Shown here: positions 17,836-27,096 of the stretch, piece by piece
How positions within the stretch are numbered: position 1 is the first letter of the stretch
Layout: the number at the start of each line of letters is the position of its first letter
Assembly (NCBI RefSeq): GCF_030527965.1
Contig: NZ_JAUMZU010000019.1
Location: 1-59,248 of the forward strand
Source of the DNA: Neisseria sp.
GTDB taxonomy: Bacteria; Pseudomonadota; Gammaproteobacteria; Burkholderiales; Neisseriaceae
Reading direction: 5' to 3'
Length of the DNA: 59,248 nt
The notes under the pieces: model-generated
Told to the model about the DNA's origin: nothing
Database searches by the model: none
The model's input: only the letters and a program-made list of their open reading frames with translations
Translations under genes and position numbers: made by a program

Positions 17836-18828
17836 ATGCAATATGTTAAATTGGGCAATACAGGCGTGGATGTATCCAGGATTTGCTTGGGTATGATGAG
17901 TTTCGGCAAACCCGGCAGTGAAAACGGCTTGTTTCCTTGGGCTGTCGATTTCGAGCAAGCCAAGCCGTCGTTTAAACGGGCGGTAGAGTTGGGCATCAAT
18001 TATTTCGATACTGCCAACATTTACCAAATGGGCACCAGTGAAGAGGTGACGGGAAAATTGATTAAGGCCTTCAATTTAAACCGCGATGAAATCGTGGTGG
18101 CGACCAAAGTTAATTTCCCCATGCGGCCTGACCGCCCGAACGGCGGCGGTTTGTCGCGCAAAAATATTCTGACTGAAATCGACCATAGTTTGCGACGTTT
18201 GCAGCTGGATTATGTCGACGTTTATCAAATTCACCGCCTTGACCACAGCACGCCGATGGAGGAAATCATGGAGGCGCTGCATGATGTGGTCAAAAGCGGT
18301 AAGGCGCGTTATATCGGGGCGAGTTCGATGTATGCGTGGGAATTTGAAAGGTTGCAGAATATCGCAGAAAAAAATGGTTGGACCAAATTTGTTTCGATGC
18401 AAAACCATTATTCGTTGATTCACCGCGAAGAAGAGCGCGAGATGTTACCGCTTTGCCAAGATCGCCGTGTTGCCGTTGTGCCGTGGTCGCCATTGGGCGG
18501 CGGTCGTCTGGCTCGTCCGTGGGGCGAGCAGACCGAGCGCAGCAAGATTGATGCGGTATCGCCTATGGTGTGGGGGAACACGGAAGCCGCCGATAAAATC
18601 GTGGTGGATAATTTGCAGAAAATCGCCGCTGCCAAAGGCGTGTCGATGGCGCAAGCGGCGCTGGCTTGGTTGTTATCCAAACCGGCGGTTACTGCCCCGA
18701 TTGTGGGCACAACATCGGTTAAGCATGTCGAAGAAGCGGTTGCGGCATTGGATGTGGTGCTGACCCCTGAAGAAATTGCGGCTTTGGAAGCGCCTTACGT
18801 TCCGCATCCCGTATTGTCGGTTTTCTAG
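17836..18828 (+). CDS. Aldo/keto reductase
   Basis: 330 aa, NAD(P)H-dependent oxidoreductase with a TIM barrel. The catalytic tetrad is visible: Asp58 and Tyr63 in YFDTANIYQMG, Lys91 in VVATKVNF, His133 in VYQIHRLD. The later SMQNHYSLIHREEEREM and PIVGTTSVKHVEEAV are cofactor-side segments. It resembles the YajO/YghZ type acting on small aldehydes. The ribosome site GAGGAG precedes the ATG. Probably controlled by the divergent LysR gene. Confidence 0.9.
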   Translation: MQYVKLGNTGVDVSRICLGMMSFGKPGSENGLFPWAVDFEQAKPSFKRAVELGINYFDTANIYQMGTSEEVTGKLIKAFNLNRDEIVVATKVNFPMRPDRPNGGGLSRKNILTEIDHSLRRLQLDYVDVYQIHRLDHSTPMEEIMEALHDVVKSGKARYIGASSMYAWEFERLQNIAEKNGWTKFVSMQNHYSLIHREEEREMLPLCQDRRVAVVPWSPLGGGRLARPWGEQTERSKIDAVSPMVWGNTEAADKIVVDNLQKIAAAKGVSMAQAALAWLLSKPAVTAPIVGTTSVKHVEEAVAALDVVLTPEEIAALEAPYVPHPVLSVF

Positions 18829-19026
18829 GAAGTATGGTGCAATCGTTATCAGGCAAACTCAATAGCGATTTTGACTTGGTAACGTGCCGCCAGAGGCATG
18901 GTATATTTTAGATACATTGAATGATGCGTTAAAAGCCTGTCTGAAAATAAAGCGTGTTCTCGCATCATTAATCGATTTATATTTTTTGGGCATAAAATAC
19001 TCAAAATAATAATTTGTTAAGTTATA

Positions 19027-19205
19027 TATAATCTTTTTGATTTTTTGACTTGTTTATGCTGTTTGAATTTGCTTTTCTGCGGATTTTATTGTATTTTATT
19101 CACATCGCTTTGCAAAAAGCGATTTAAAAAAACAAGTCACAAAGGATAAAGAGAAGAAGTAAGTAGGAAGAAAAGGCCGCTGGAAGGTTCCGGACGGCTT
19201 TTTTT
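19027..19205 (+). ncRNA. Candidate small RNA with its own promoter and terminator
   Basis: In the 446-bp gap between the aldo-keto reductase and lysA there is a perfect -10 TATAAT (19027-19032; -35 weak). It is followed by a U-rich segment, a perfect 8-bp stem ATCGCTTT-GCAA-AAAGCGAT with a GNRA-type loop (19104-19123), a purine-rich run with GGA repeats (19142-19174), and a terminator stem (19175-19198) with seven Ts. No ORF is present. The predicted transcript is about 165 nt. This is a structural prediction only. Confidence 0.4.
19175..19205 (+). terminator. Non-DUS intrinsic terminator
   Basis: GCCGC-TGGA pairs with TCCGG-A-CGGC (one bulged base) and is followed by TTTTTTT. No coding gene reads into it from nearby on this strand. 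Confidence 0.65.
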
Positions 19206-19225
19206 ATGGAAAAGAGATATTGATA

Positions 19226-19268
19226 AATGCCTGTCTGAAAAATGGTAGCGTTTTTTCAGACAGGCATT
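19226..19268 (-). terminator. DUS-pair terminator after lysA
   Basis: AATGCCTGTCTGAAAAA with its complement, six bases beyond the lysA stop. Confidence 0.82.
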
Positions 19269-19274
19269 GTTTCG

Positions 19275-20495
19275 TTATAAACAATCTGTTTCGGCGGAGA
19301 GCAAATCGGCTATCGTTTCACGGCGGCGAACCAGTTTGGCTTGCTCGCCGCTGACCAATACTTCGGCGGCACGGCAGCGGGTATTGTAGTTGCTGGCCAT
19401 GCTGGATGCGTAAGCACCAGCGCTTCGGATAACCAGCAAATCGCCTTCTTCGGCAGCAATTTCGCGGTCTTTGGCGAGAAAATCGCCGGTTTCACAGATG
19501 GGGCCTACGATGTCTGCCATGATGGACGGGATATTTTTGGCTTCGGCATTTTCGACGTGATGGTAGGCTTGGTAAAGCGCAGGACGCATCAGGTCGTTCA
19601 TGGCGGCGTCGACGATGACGAAGTTTTTTTCTTCACCGTGTTTGATGAATTCGACACGCGTCAACAAGGCGCCTGCATTGCCGACCAAGCTGCGGCCGGG
19701 CTCAAGCACGAGTTTCAGTTTGCGCTCGCCCCAGAGTCGTGCAACCGCTTCGGCATAGGCGGTAAGATCGGGCGGGCTTTCGTTTTGGTATACGATGCCG
19801 GCGCCGCCGCCCAAATCGGCATGTTGCAGCTCAATGCCTTGAGCTGCCAGCTTGTCGACCAACAGTAAAAGGCGCTCGCAGGCTTCAATCAGCGGGTCGA
19901 TTTTGACGAGCTGCGAGCCGATGTGGCAATCGATGCCTGTAATGTCGAGATGGGGTAAAGATGCGGCGTAGTGGTAAGCGGCTTCGGCTTCGCTCATGGC
20001 GATGCCGAATTTATTGCTTTTCAGGCCGGTGGAGATATAGGGGTGGGTTTGTGCGTTGACATCGGGATTAATGCGTAGCGAAACCGGGGCTTTTTTCGCC
20101 ATCGTGCCGGCGATTCGGTTGATGCGGTCAAGCTCGGGCAGAGATTCGATGTTGAAGCATTTGACTCCGGCTTCCAGCGCATAACGGATTTCGGCTTCGC
20201 TTTTGCCGACGCCGGAAAAAATGGTTTTTCCTGCATCGCCTCCGGCAGCCAGCACGCGTGCCAGCTCGCCGCCGGAAACGATGTCGAAGCCGCATCCGGC
20301 CGCGGCAAAATGACGCAGAATGCTTAAGTTGCTGTTGGCTTTCAAGGCATAGCAGATGAGCGGGTCAAGTTTGGCAAACGCGTTGCGATAGGTTTGTAGT
20401 GCATCATCCAGCGCCGTTTGGCTGTATACATAGAGCGGTGTGCCGAATTGCTCGGCCAGCTCGCGGTATGTCAGGCTTTCACATTTGAGTGACAT
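19275..20495 (-). CDS. lysA: Diaminopimelate decarboxylase
   Basis: 406 aa. The last step of lysine synthesis: meso-diaminopimelate to lysine and CO2, PLP-dependent. The PLP lysine is K52 in CYALKANSN; the glycine loop is GGGAGIVY and the active-site segment is [11 protein letters not shown]. Downstream of lptM with a 2-bp gap, an arrangement close to the lptM(yifL)-dapF neighbourhood of enterobacteria, where cyaY also lies alongside. Confidence 0.95.
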   Translation of the reverse strand: MSLKCESLTYRELAEQFGTPLYVYSQTALDDALQTYRNAFAKLDPLICYALKANSNLSILRHFAAAGCGFDIVSGGELARVLAAGGDAGKTIFSGVGKSEAEIRYALEAGVKCFNIESLPELDRINRIAGTMAKKAPVSLRINPDVNAQTHPYISTGLKSNKFGIAMSEAEAAYHYAASLPHLDITGIDCHIGSQLVKIDPLIEACERLLLLVDKLAAQGIELQHADLGGGAGIVYQNESPPDLTAYAEAVARLWGERKLKLVLEPGRSLVGNAGALLTRVEFIKHGEEKNFVIVDAAMNDLMRPALYQAYHHVENAEAKNIPSIMADIVGPICETGDFLAKDREIAAEEGDLLVIRSAGAYASSMASNYNTRCRAAEVLVSGEQAKLVRRRETIADLLSAETDCL

Positions 20496-20497
20496 CG

Positions 20498-20659
20498 TTA
20501 TTCCATTCGGGTGGTGGGTTCTTTCGATTCAAATTGCAAGCCGCTTTGCACGGGGCCGAATTTGGCTTTGTCGTTTTCTTTGGGCAGGTAGAGATCGCCT
20601 TTATAGCCGCAGGCGCTCAGCAAGGCGAGCAGGGCGGCGGCGGAGAGCAGTTTTTTCAT
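20498..20659 (-). CDS. lptM: Small LPS-transport lipoprotein LptM (YifL)
   Basis: 53 aa. It starts [20 protein letters not shown], so it has a lipobox with Cys17, followed by the conserved [10 protein letters not shown] motif of LptM. LptM helps mature the LptDE outer-membrane translocon by aiding LptD disulfide formation in E. coli. Stops 2 bp before the lysA start, in operon with it. Small size makes it easy to miss. Confidence 0.92.
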   Translation of the reverse strand: MKKLLSAAALLALLSACGYKGDLYLPKENDKAKFGPVQSGLQFESKEPTTRME

Positions 20660-20728
20660 GGCATTTTGGCCTTATATATGGCAAGATTCGGTATCTTAAA
20701 CAAAAATCAAGCTACACACAAAACAATG

Positions 20729-21055
20729 ATGACCGAAAGTGAATTTTTACAGCATTCCGACCGGCTTTTTGCTTATATCGAAGATCAGATTGATGAGGCG
20801 GGTTGGGATTTCGATTGCCGCCTCAGCGGCAATGTGCTGACTATTGAGGCCGACGATGGTACGCAGATCATCGTGAACCGACACACGCCGAATCAAGAAT
20901 TGTGGATAGCCGCCAAAAGCGGCGGTTATCATTTTTCGCATCAAAACGGCGCTTGGCTGGCCACGCGCGACGGCAGCGAATTTTTTGCCGTGCTGAACGA
21001 AGCGCTTAGCGCGGCCTCGGGCGAAGCGGTAGCCATTCAACCGTTTGCCGCTTAA
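20729..21055 (+). CDS. cyaY: Frataxin-like iron-sulfur assembly protein CyaY
   Basis: 108 aa from the second of two adjacent ATGs (20726 also possible). It regulates iron-sulfur cluster assembly by interacting with IscS. It has the acidic helix [21 protein letters not shown] and the beta-sheet signature [22 protein letters not shown]. The frame is open further upstream, but that part overlaps lptM on the other strand and is not coding. Divergent from lptM-lysA. Confidence 0.93.
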   Translation: MTESEFLQHSDRLFAYIEDQIDEAGWDFDCRLSGNVLTIEADDGTQIIVNRHTPNQELWIAAKSGGYHFSHQNGAWLATRDGSEFFAVLNEALSAASGEAVAIQPFAA

Positions 21056-21097
21056 AACACAATGCCTGTCTGAAATTTTCAGACAGGCATTGTGTTT
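21056..21097 (+). terminator. DUS-pair terminator after cyaY
   Basis: AACACAATGCCTGTCTGAAA with its near-perfect complement. It sits only 20 bp before rsgA. Confidence 0.8.
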
Positions 21098-21115
21098 CTT
21101 GTATGCTGAATCTTT

Positions 21116-21997
21116 ATGACTGAAACCGCCCAGATTATTGCCAGTTACGGCCGCCGTTATGTTGTTCGCACCGATAACGGCGCTGTTTATGATGCCACCA
21201 CGCGCAAAAAGCGGGTGGATTTTGCCTGCGGCGATTGGGTGCGCGTCACGCCGCAAAATGCCGAGCAGGTGGTTATCGAAGATTATCTGCCGCGGCAGAG
21301 CCTGCTTTATCGGCAGGACGCATGGAAAACCAAGCTGATTGCCGCCAATGTTACCCGCCTTTTGATTGTTCTGGCCGCCGTTCCGTCGCCTAACGAAGGC
21401 CTGTTGCAGCGTGCTTTGCTGGCGGCCGAAGCGGGCGGCATTGAGCCGGTAATTGTGTTGAATAAAGCCGATTTGCCGGAAACAGGTTTATGGCGCGAGA
21501 AACTGGGCTTTTATGAAACGCTGGGCTACGCCGTTTATCCGGTTTGTGCGTTGGAAAACGCGGATGTTCTGAGCCCTGTGTTGCAGGGGCAGACGTCGAT
21601 TTTCCTCGGTCAGTCGGGCATGGGGAAATCGACCTTAACCAATGCCTTGCTGGGGCGCGACGTTGCCCGCACCGGCGATATTTCTGCGGCGCTGGATTCC
21701 GGCAAACATACTACCACGCATGCGCGGCTGTATGATTTGGATGCGCAAAGCAAACTAATCGATTCGCCGGGCTTGCAGGAATTCGGTTTGGCTCAGCTTG
21801 AGATACCCGATTTGCTACATTATTTTCCCGAAATGCGTCATTTGAGCGGGCAATGCCGTTTCCATAACTGCACGCACCGCCAAGAGCCAGGCTGCGCCGT
21901 AAAATCTGCCGTTGAAAGCGGGCAAATCCGTGCCGAGCGTTTGGCATTTTTACAGCGGATTACCGATGAATTGGCGCGGTATCGGCAGAGAAATTAA
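21116..21997 (+). CDS. rsgA: Ribosome small subunit-dependent GTPase A
   Basis: 293 aa. A late 30S assembly factor. The GTPase is circularly permuted: G4 NKAD (116-119) comes before G1 GQSGMGKST (165-173) and G3 DSPG (216-219). An N-terminal OB-fold precedes it, and a C-terminal zinc site (C247, C252, H254, C260) follows. Complete. Confidence 0.95.
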   Translation: MTETAQIIASYGRRYVVRTDNGAVYDATTRKKRVDFACGDWVRVTPQNAEQVVIEDYLPRQSLLYRQDAWKTKLIAANVTRLLIVLAAVPSPNEGLLQRALLAAEAGGIEPVIVLNKADLPETGLWREKLGFYETLGYAVYPVCALENADVLSPVLQGQTSIFLGQSGMGKSTLTNALLGRDVARTGDISAALDSGKHTTTHARLYDLDAQSKLIDSPGLQEFGLAQLEIPDLLHYFPEMRHLSGQCRFHNCTHRQEPGCAVKSAVESGQIRAERLAFLQRITDELARYRQRN

Positions 21998-22064
21998 CCG
22001 ATGAAGCTAAGATAAGGCCGCCGTTATGGCGGCTTGTTATTAACGAATAGGCCTGTCTGAAAAT

Positions 22065-22421
22065 ATGAAAATCCGTAAATGCTTGCCCTTGTTTATGCTT
22101 CTTATTGCTGCCTGCACCCGCCCGGCATCGCCCGTGCAATGGCAATACAACGGCGGTGATGCGAAGAAAGGCATTGTTTATTTGTCTTACGACCATGCCG
22201 AATATCATGATGTTCGCGCCGGAGAAGCCAAGCCGCTGCTGATGGCCGATAAGCGCTGCCGCCAGCTCGGTTTTGCCAAGGCCGCCCGCGTGCAGGGCGC
22301 CCGGAGCGAATGTGTGCGTACGGGCGGTTTAATCGGCACCTGCTCGGTTACTCGTACCACTTATGAATATTTATGCGGCGAATATCCGGCGGACAGGGTT
22401 AAAAAAAGCGGCAAAAAATGA
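22065..22421 (+). CDS. YecR-like small lipoprotein
   Basis: 118 aa. The N-terminus MKIRKCLPLFMLLIAACTR has a lipobox (LIAAC, Cys17). The mature part resembles YecR lipoproteins: a GIVYLSYDHAEYHDV strand, then ADKRCRQLGFAKA and a C-terminal cysteine pattern (SECVRTGGLIGTC...YLCGEY). Function in the family is not known. Just upstream is a single DUS variant GGCCTGTCTGAA. Family assignment is moderate. Confidence 0.65.
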   Translation: MKIRKCLPLFMLLIAACTRPASPVQWQYNGGDAKKGIVYLSYDHAEYHDVRAGEAKPLLMADKRCRQLGFAKAARVQGARSECVRTGGLIGTCSVTRTTYEYLCGEYPADRVKKSGKK

Positions 22422-22440
22422 TGTTGAGTGTATCGGATTG

Positions 22441-22477
22441 AAAAAAGCCTGTCTGAAGTTTTTCAGACAGGCTTTTT
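22441..22477. terminator. Bidirectional DUS-pair terminator
   Basis: AAAAAGCCTGTCTGAA / TTCAGACAGGCTTTTT between the convergent YecR-like and DsrE-like genes. Confidence 0.82.
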
Positions 22478-22490
22478 GCTTTCAAGTCAA

Positions 22491-23084
22491 TTAGGGTTTC
22501 AGATAAACATATCCTTCTTGTTCCTTGCGTACCAATTCGGTTACGCCTGCCGGCACAATTTCGATAAATTGAGGAATGCTGGTTGGCTTGATATTCAAAC
22601 CGGTAAGCGAATTGTGGCAAACCGCAAATTTAACGTTGTGGTTTTTCGAGAGGTTTTCAATGCGTTGCAATACCGGTTCGGCAGAAGGCTTGCTGCCGGA
22701 TGAGAACAGGCCGGTTATGAAATGGTAAGCGGCTTTCAGGTATTGGGAAAAGCTTTGCAGCTCTGGTTTTTCGGTGCTGACGCGGTTGGGTGCGGTGCCG
22801 TTGAGCACCATTTCCACTTCGGCCGTTTCGCCGGGCTTCAGCGATTTGAACAGGTTGTCGACATTGCCCAATGCGCCGTCGAGCTTGTCTTGCTCGTTAA
22901 CGTGAACCAAAACTTTCAGCGGTTCCTGCGCCTTAGTCTGTGCGGCGGCGGCTTTGGCGGCGACGGGTTGTTTGGAATCTGGCTGGGAAATATGAGCCGC
23001 GGATGTTGAGGTGTTCGCTTGGGCGCCTAACGGCAGAGCCAGCAATAAGGCGGTAAGCAAGGAAGCGTATTTATTGTTAATCAT
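22491..23084 (-). CDS. DsrE-family periplasmic protein
   Basis: 197 aa with a signal peptide ending GAQA. The core starts at KVLVHVNEQDKLDGALGNVDN and ends with VKFAVCHNSLTGLNI and VPAGVTELVRKEQEGYVYLKP, the layout of COG1416 DsrE/DsrF-like proteins, which keep one conserved cysteine. An inserted segment around SQYLKAAYHFITGLFSSGS is unusual for the family. Some relatives are linked to sulfur or nickel/copper stress, but no activity can be assigned here. Confidence 0.78.
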   Translation of the reverse strand: MINNKYASLLTALLLALPLGAQANTSTSAAHISQPDSKQPVAAKAAAAQTKAQEPLKVLVHVNEQDKLDGALGNVDNLFKSLKPGETAEVEMVLNGTAPNRVSTEKPELQSFSQYLKAAYHFITGLFSSGSKPSAEPVLQRIENLSKNHNVKFAVCHNSLTGLNIKPTSIPQFIEIVPAGVTELVRKEQEGYVYLKP

Positions 23085-23181
23085 GTTTTTTATCCTAAGT
23101 TAATCGATTTTTTGATTATTTCGACTAAAATAAGTTCAGTGTCGATATGATTAAATAAACGGCGCTTTTCGTAAAAATGCT

Positions 23182-23214
23182 ATGCCTGTCTGTAAATCAT
23201 TTTCAGGCAGGCAT
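23182..23214. repeat. Degenerate DUS pair
   Basis: ATGCCTGTCTGTAAA faces TTTCAGGCAGGCAT. One arm has A to T and the other has A to G changes, so the hairpin persists but neither copy is intact. Confidence 0.6.
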
Positions 23215-23261
23215 GGTGTTTATCGGAGAACACGCACCCTTATCGCATGATGCTTGTGCCT

Positions 23262-23280
23262 AATAATGATAATAATTATA
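23262..23280 (+). promoter_or_regulatory. Fur box upstream of siderophore operon
   Basis: AATAATGATAATAATTATA matches 16 of 19 positions of the Fur consensus GATAATGATAATCATTATC. It lies ~150 bp upstream of the siderophore ABC genes. Iron-dependent repression by Fur is the natural reading. Confidence 0.8.
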
Positions 23281-23433
23281 ATCCGGTCGCGATTTTAAAC
23301 GATTCAATAACTTATTCTTTCTCACTGATTGCGCAACCAGGCTGTTTGAAACCCTCTGCGTTGAAGCCGGAGCTTGTGTTGAGTTGCGTGATGCCGCTTT
23401 TTTGATTTTGAAATCCCTCTATATCCTAGCTTT

Positions 23434-24198
23434 ATGTTTCGATTAAACAATATTTCTTTTTCCGTGCCCGGCCGAACTCTGCTGGAAGGCATTGATTTGC
23501 ATTTCGAACCCAACAAAGTGTATGGCCTCATCGGGCATAACGGTTCGGGCAAGTCCACCTTGCTCAAACTGCTTACCCGCCAGCAGGCACCTTCGGGTGG
23601 CACGCTGACCTTAAACAGCGAGCCGGTTTCCGATTATTCCGCCCGCGAATACGCCAAACAAGTCGCCTATCTGCCGCAACACCTGCCCGCCGCCACGGCG
23701 CTGACGGCGCACGAGTTGGTGGCGATGGGGCGCTATGCTTGGAGCGGGCTGCTGGGGCGGGGCGGTGATGCCGACCGCAAAGCGATTGAAGAGGCGTTTG
23801 CGCTGACCCATACCGAACGGTTTGCCCACCAGATTGTCGATACCCTTTCCGGCGGGGAGCGTTCGCGCATCTGGCTGGCGATGTGCTTGGCGCAGCAAAG
23901 CCGTTTTTTATTGCTGGACGAACCGTTGGCCGCACTGGACATCGCCCACCAATTGGAAGTGATGGCGCTGGTGCAGAGCCTGTCGCGCCGCTTGAATCTG
24001 GGTGTGATTATCGTGATTCACGACATCAATCTGGCCGCGCAATATTGCGATGAACTGATTGCGTTGAAACAGGGGCGGTTGTTGAAGCAAGGAAAACCGG
24101 CGGCGATTATGACTTCAGAAGTGCTGAAAGACATCTACAGTGTTCAAATGAGCATTATCGCCCACCCGCACAACGGCCGGCCGGTGGCATTGCCATGA
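23434..24198 (+). CDS. fhuC: Ferric siderophore ABC transporter ATP-binding protein (FhuC/FecE type)
   Basis: 254 aa. Walker A GHNGSGKST (34-42), signature LSGGERSRIW, Walker B FLLLDEPLAALD and switch IVIHDIN. FhuC/FecE ATPases energise siderophore import. The next two genes supply the binding protein and permease; this gene overlaps the first of them, or ends 14 bp before it if the second ATG is used. First gene behind the Fur box. Choice of the fhu name follows the fused FhuB-like permease downstream; the substrate is not proven. Confidence 0.85.
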   Translation: MFRLNNISFSVPGRTLLEGIDLHFEPNKVYGLIGHNGSGKSTLLKLLTRQQAPSGGTLTLNSEPVSDYSAREYAKQVAYLPQHLPAATALTAHELVAMGRYAWSGLLGRGGDADRKAIEEAFALTHTERFAHQIVDTLSGGERSRIWLAMCLAQQSRFLLLDEPLAALDIAHQLEVMALVQSLSRRLNLGVIIVIHDINLAAQYCDELIALKQGRLLKQGKPAAIMTSEVLKDIYSVQMSIIAHPHNGRPVALP

Positions 24199-24212
24199 GC
24201 GGGAGCAGAACG

Positions 24213-25085
24213 ATGAAGCGTTTTGCAAAGCGGTCGGTGGCGCTGTTGTTACTGCTGGCTGTGTCCGTTGCCCAAGCCGCGCCGCGTATCGCCACCACTG
24301 ATTGGTCGGTTGCCGAAACGCTGGCCGCCATGCAGCGGCCGCCGGTAAGCGTGGGTGATAAACGTGCTTATGGCGATTGGGTCGGCGAACCGTCGTTGCC
24401 GGCGCAAACGCTGGATGCGGGCTTGCGTTTTCAGCCCAATTTGGAGCGGCTGCGCCAAATCAGGCCGGATATGTTCGTACAATCTTCTTGGTTTAGCCAT
24501 TTGAAGCCGCAGTTTGAGCGCATCGCCCCCGTTCACGAAATCAATTTCGGTGCGCCGCAAGGCATCGACTACGACCATACGGTATCTGCCACCCGCCAGC
24601 TCAGCAAAGTGGTTAAAGCCGAAGCGGAGGCGGAAAACTTGATTGCCGAAACCGAGCGGCAGCTGGCGCAATACCGCGCCCGATTGGCGCCGTTAAGCCG
24701 GCAGCCGCTGGCCGTGGTGCAGTTTGCCGATGCGCGCCATCTGCGGATTTACGGGCGCACCTCGATGTATCAGGCGGTGCTGGATAAGCTCGGTTTGCGC
24801 AATGCTTGGCAAGGCACTTCCAATGAATGGGGTTTCGCTAATATTACGCTGCCGGATTTGGCCAAGCTGCCGCCCGGCACCTTGCTGGTTATCGTGAAGC
24901 CTTATCCGCCCAACGTGCCTTTGATTTTGGAGAAAAGTGCGTTATGGCAGCGGCTGCCGTTTGCCCAAGCCGAAAACCGCCGTATTCTGCCGCCGGTAGC
25001 CAATTACGGCGCTTTGCCGTCGATGCGGCATTTTGCCCGCGAGTTGGCGGAAAAACGGTTGTCTGAAAAGGAGGGCGCATGGTAA
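24213..25085 (+). CDS. fhuD: Siderophore-binding periplasmic protein (FhuD type)
   Basis: About 290 aa. The start at 24213 is preferred because GGGAG precedes it and the signal peptide MKRFAKRSVALLLLLAVSVAQA begins there; an ATG at 24195 overlaps the ATPase stop. The mature protein starts PRIATTDWSVAETLAAM, typical of FhuD-like type III binding proteins, with a later RPDMFVQSSWF. It hands ferric siderophore to the permease. The end overlaps the permease start by 7 bp. Confidence 0.83.
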   Translation: MKRFAKRSVALLLLLAVSVAQAAPRIATTDWSVAETLAAMQRPPVSVGDKRAYGDWVGEPSLPAQTLDAGLRFQPNLERLRQIRPDMFVQSSWFSHLKPQFERIAPVHEINFGAPQGIDYDHTVSATRQLSKVVKAEAEAENLIAETERQLAQYRARLAPLSRQPLAVVQFADARHLRIYGRTSMYQAVLDKLGLRNAWQGTSNEWGFANITLPDLAKLPPGTLLVIVKPYPPNVPLILEKSALWQRLPFAQAENRRILPPVANYGALPSMRHFARELAEKRLSEKEGAW

Positions 25086-27043
25086 AGGCTTTTCAAACGC
25101 CTGCAATGGTTTTGCTTGTGTTGCTGGCGGGCTGCCTATTCAGCAGCGGATGGATTGTGCATCTGCAATGGACGCAGCCTTGGGCTCAGCTGTTTGCCGC
25201 ACCTGCTTCGTTGCCGTTAGATGCGTTGATGGTGCAACAAAATACGCTGCCGCGTATGGCGATGGCGTTGCTGGCGGGCGGTAGTTTGGCTGTGGCGACG
25301 ATGTTGATGCAGCAGGTTATGCGCAATCCCTTGGCTTCCGATAGTACGTTGGCGGTCAGCGGTGGCGCCCAGCTGGCTTTGCTGTTGGTTGCGGTGTTTT
25401 TCCCGGCTTTGCAGATTCACGGTACGACGGCGGTCGGCTTTATCGGTGCGGCTGCGGCCTTGGCCGCCGTGCTGGCGCTGTCGGCGCGGCGGGAGATGAT
25501 GCCGTTGACCGTGGTGTTGGCCGGATTGGTGATGAGCTTGTATCTCGGCTCAATCAATTACATGATTACCTTGTTTTATTCGGAAGAATCGCGCGGGCTG
25601 ATATTGTGGGGCAGCGGCTCGCTGGTGCAGGATAGTTGGCACGATAGTCTGCAATTGTCGGGGCTGGTTGTGTTGGCGGCGGTTGTGATTGGTGTTTTGG
25701 TTAAACCGCTGAATATCATGAGCTTGAGCGATACGCAGGCCGCATCGCTTGGTATTCCGGTGAAAACCGTTCGGTTGACGGCGCTGGCGGCGGCTGCGTT
25801 GTTGAGCGCCGGTGTGGTCAGTATGGTCGGAATGATGGGATTTGTCGGGCTGGCAGGTGCTACGGCGGTGCGGCAGGCCGGCATTCGTACGCTGACGGCG
25901 CGTTTGCTGGCGTCGTTTGCCGTTGGCGGCATGATGTTGCTGCTGACCGATAACGGGTTGGTGTTGCTCAATCATTATCGCGGTATCGATTTGTCTGCCG
26001 GGGCGTTGACCGCGTTAATCGGTGCGCCGCTGCTTTTGTGGCTGATGGCGAGAATGCCTTCTCGAGCGGTGGTTCAGGTGGGCGAAAGCAGGCCGTTGGC
26101 GGCTTTGGCTGTTTCTTCTTGGTTGCGGCGTTTGCCTTATTTGCTGTTGCCGGTTTTGTTTCTTGCTTTGACTGCGGGGCATAACGATCAGGGTTGGCAT
26201 CTGACGTTTGACCGTGAAATCTGGGGCTTTCGCTATCCGCGTCTGCTGCTGGCGGCGGGATGCGGCATGATGCTTTCTACGGTGGGTGTGTTGTTGCAGC
26301 GGCTGGCGCAAAATCCGATGGCCAGTCCTGAATTACTGGGCATCAGCCCGGGTACGGCGCTGGGTGCGATGACGGCGGTAATGATATTCGGCGTCACTTC
26401 GGGCAGCGCGTTATTCTGGTTGAGCGGCGGGGCAGCGGCATTGTTTACTTTGGGTTTGATGATGTGGTTCAACCGCAAAAACGGCTTGCAACCTGAGAAA
26501 GTGTTGCTAACCGGCATGGCGCTGGCGGCCTTGAGCGATGCGGCTATTCGCACTTGGATGGCGCTGGGCGACTACCGTACGCAGCAATTATTAATCTGGC
26601 TTTCCGGTTCTACTTACCACACCACGCCGGTTTTGTCGTGGGGCGTTATGACGGCGGCAGTGTTGTTGCTCGTGGCGGTATGGCCTCTGCATTCATGGCT
26701 GGCTTTGCTGAGCTTGGATAGTGTTGTCGCTCAATCAGTGGGTGTGAACGTGAAACGGGCGCGGCTGGTGCTGATTTTATTCAGCGCGGTTATGACTACC
26801 GCAGCCACTTTGATGGTCGGGCCGCTGAGCTTCGTCGGTTTGCTTGCACCGCATCTGGCCGCCATGCTGGGCGCTCGCTTGCCAAGGCAGCAGCTGCTGT
26901 ATGCTGCACTGGTGGGCGCTACGATTATGGTATTGGCCGATTGGCTGGGCCGGCAGTTGATGTTTCCGTATGAAATCCCCGCCGGTTTGATGGCAACTTT
27001 GTTGGGCGGTGCTTATTTCATGACTTTGGTGCGCAAGATGTAA
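25079..27043 (+). CDS. fhuB: Siderophore ABC permease, fused two-lobe FhuB type
   Basis: 654 aa, a tandem fusion of two BtuC-like permease lobes (about 20 membrane segments), as in FhuB. Each lobe has the family's LGIPV/VGVNV...R loop for the ATPase (AASLGIPVKTVRL and AQSVGVNVKRARL) and a GFVGLAG or SFVGLLAPHL helix. The ribosome site AAGGAGGG sits before the ATG. The fused form strongly suggests hydroxamate-type siderophore uptake. A single DUS directly follows the stop codon. Confidence 0.9.
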   Translation: MVKAFQTPAMVLLVLLAGCLFSSGWIVHLQWTQPWAQLFAAPASLPLDALMVQQNTLPRMAMALLAGGSLAVATMLMQQVMRNPLASDSTLAVSGGAQLALLLVAVFFPALQIHGTTAVGFIGAAAALAAVLALSARREMMPLTVVLAGLVMSLYLGSINYMITLFYSEESRGLILWGSGSLVQDSWHDSLQLSGLVVLAAVVIGVLVKPLNIMSLSDTQAASLGIPVKTVRLTALAAAALLSAGVVSMVGMMGFVGLAGATAVRQAGIRTLTARLLASFAVGGMMLLLTDNGLVLLNHYRGIDLSAGALTALIGAPLLLWLMARMPSRAVVQVGESRPLAALAVSSWLRRLPYLLLPVLFLALTAGHNDQGWHLTFDREIWGFRYPRLLLAAGCGMMLSTVGVLLQRLAQNPMASPELLGISPGTALGAMTAVMIFGVTSGSALFWLSGGAAALFTLGLMMWFNRKNGLQPEKVLLTGMALAALSDAAIRTWMALGDYRTQQLLIWLSGSTYHTTPVLSWGVMTAAVLLLVAVWPLHSWLALLSLDSVVAQSVGVNVKRARLVLILFSAVMTTAATLMVGPLSFVGLLAPHLAAMLGARLPRQQLLYAALVGATIMVLADWLGRQLMFPYEIPAGLMATLLGGAYFMTLVRKM

Positions 27044-27055
27044 TGCCTGTCTGAA
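27044..27055 (+). repeat. Single intact DUS at the end of fhuB
   Basis: TGCCTGTCTGAA directly follows the TAA stop and has no inverted partner, so transcription can continue into the exporter gene. Confidence 0.85.
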
Positions 27056-27096
27056 AAGCCGTTTGTGTTTATAACCTAAGCTACGTTTGGACAAAC

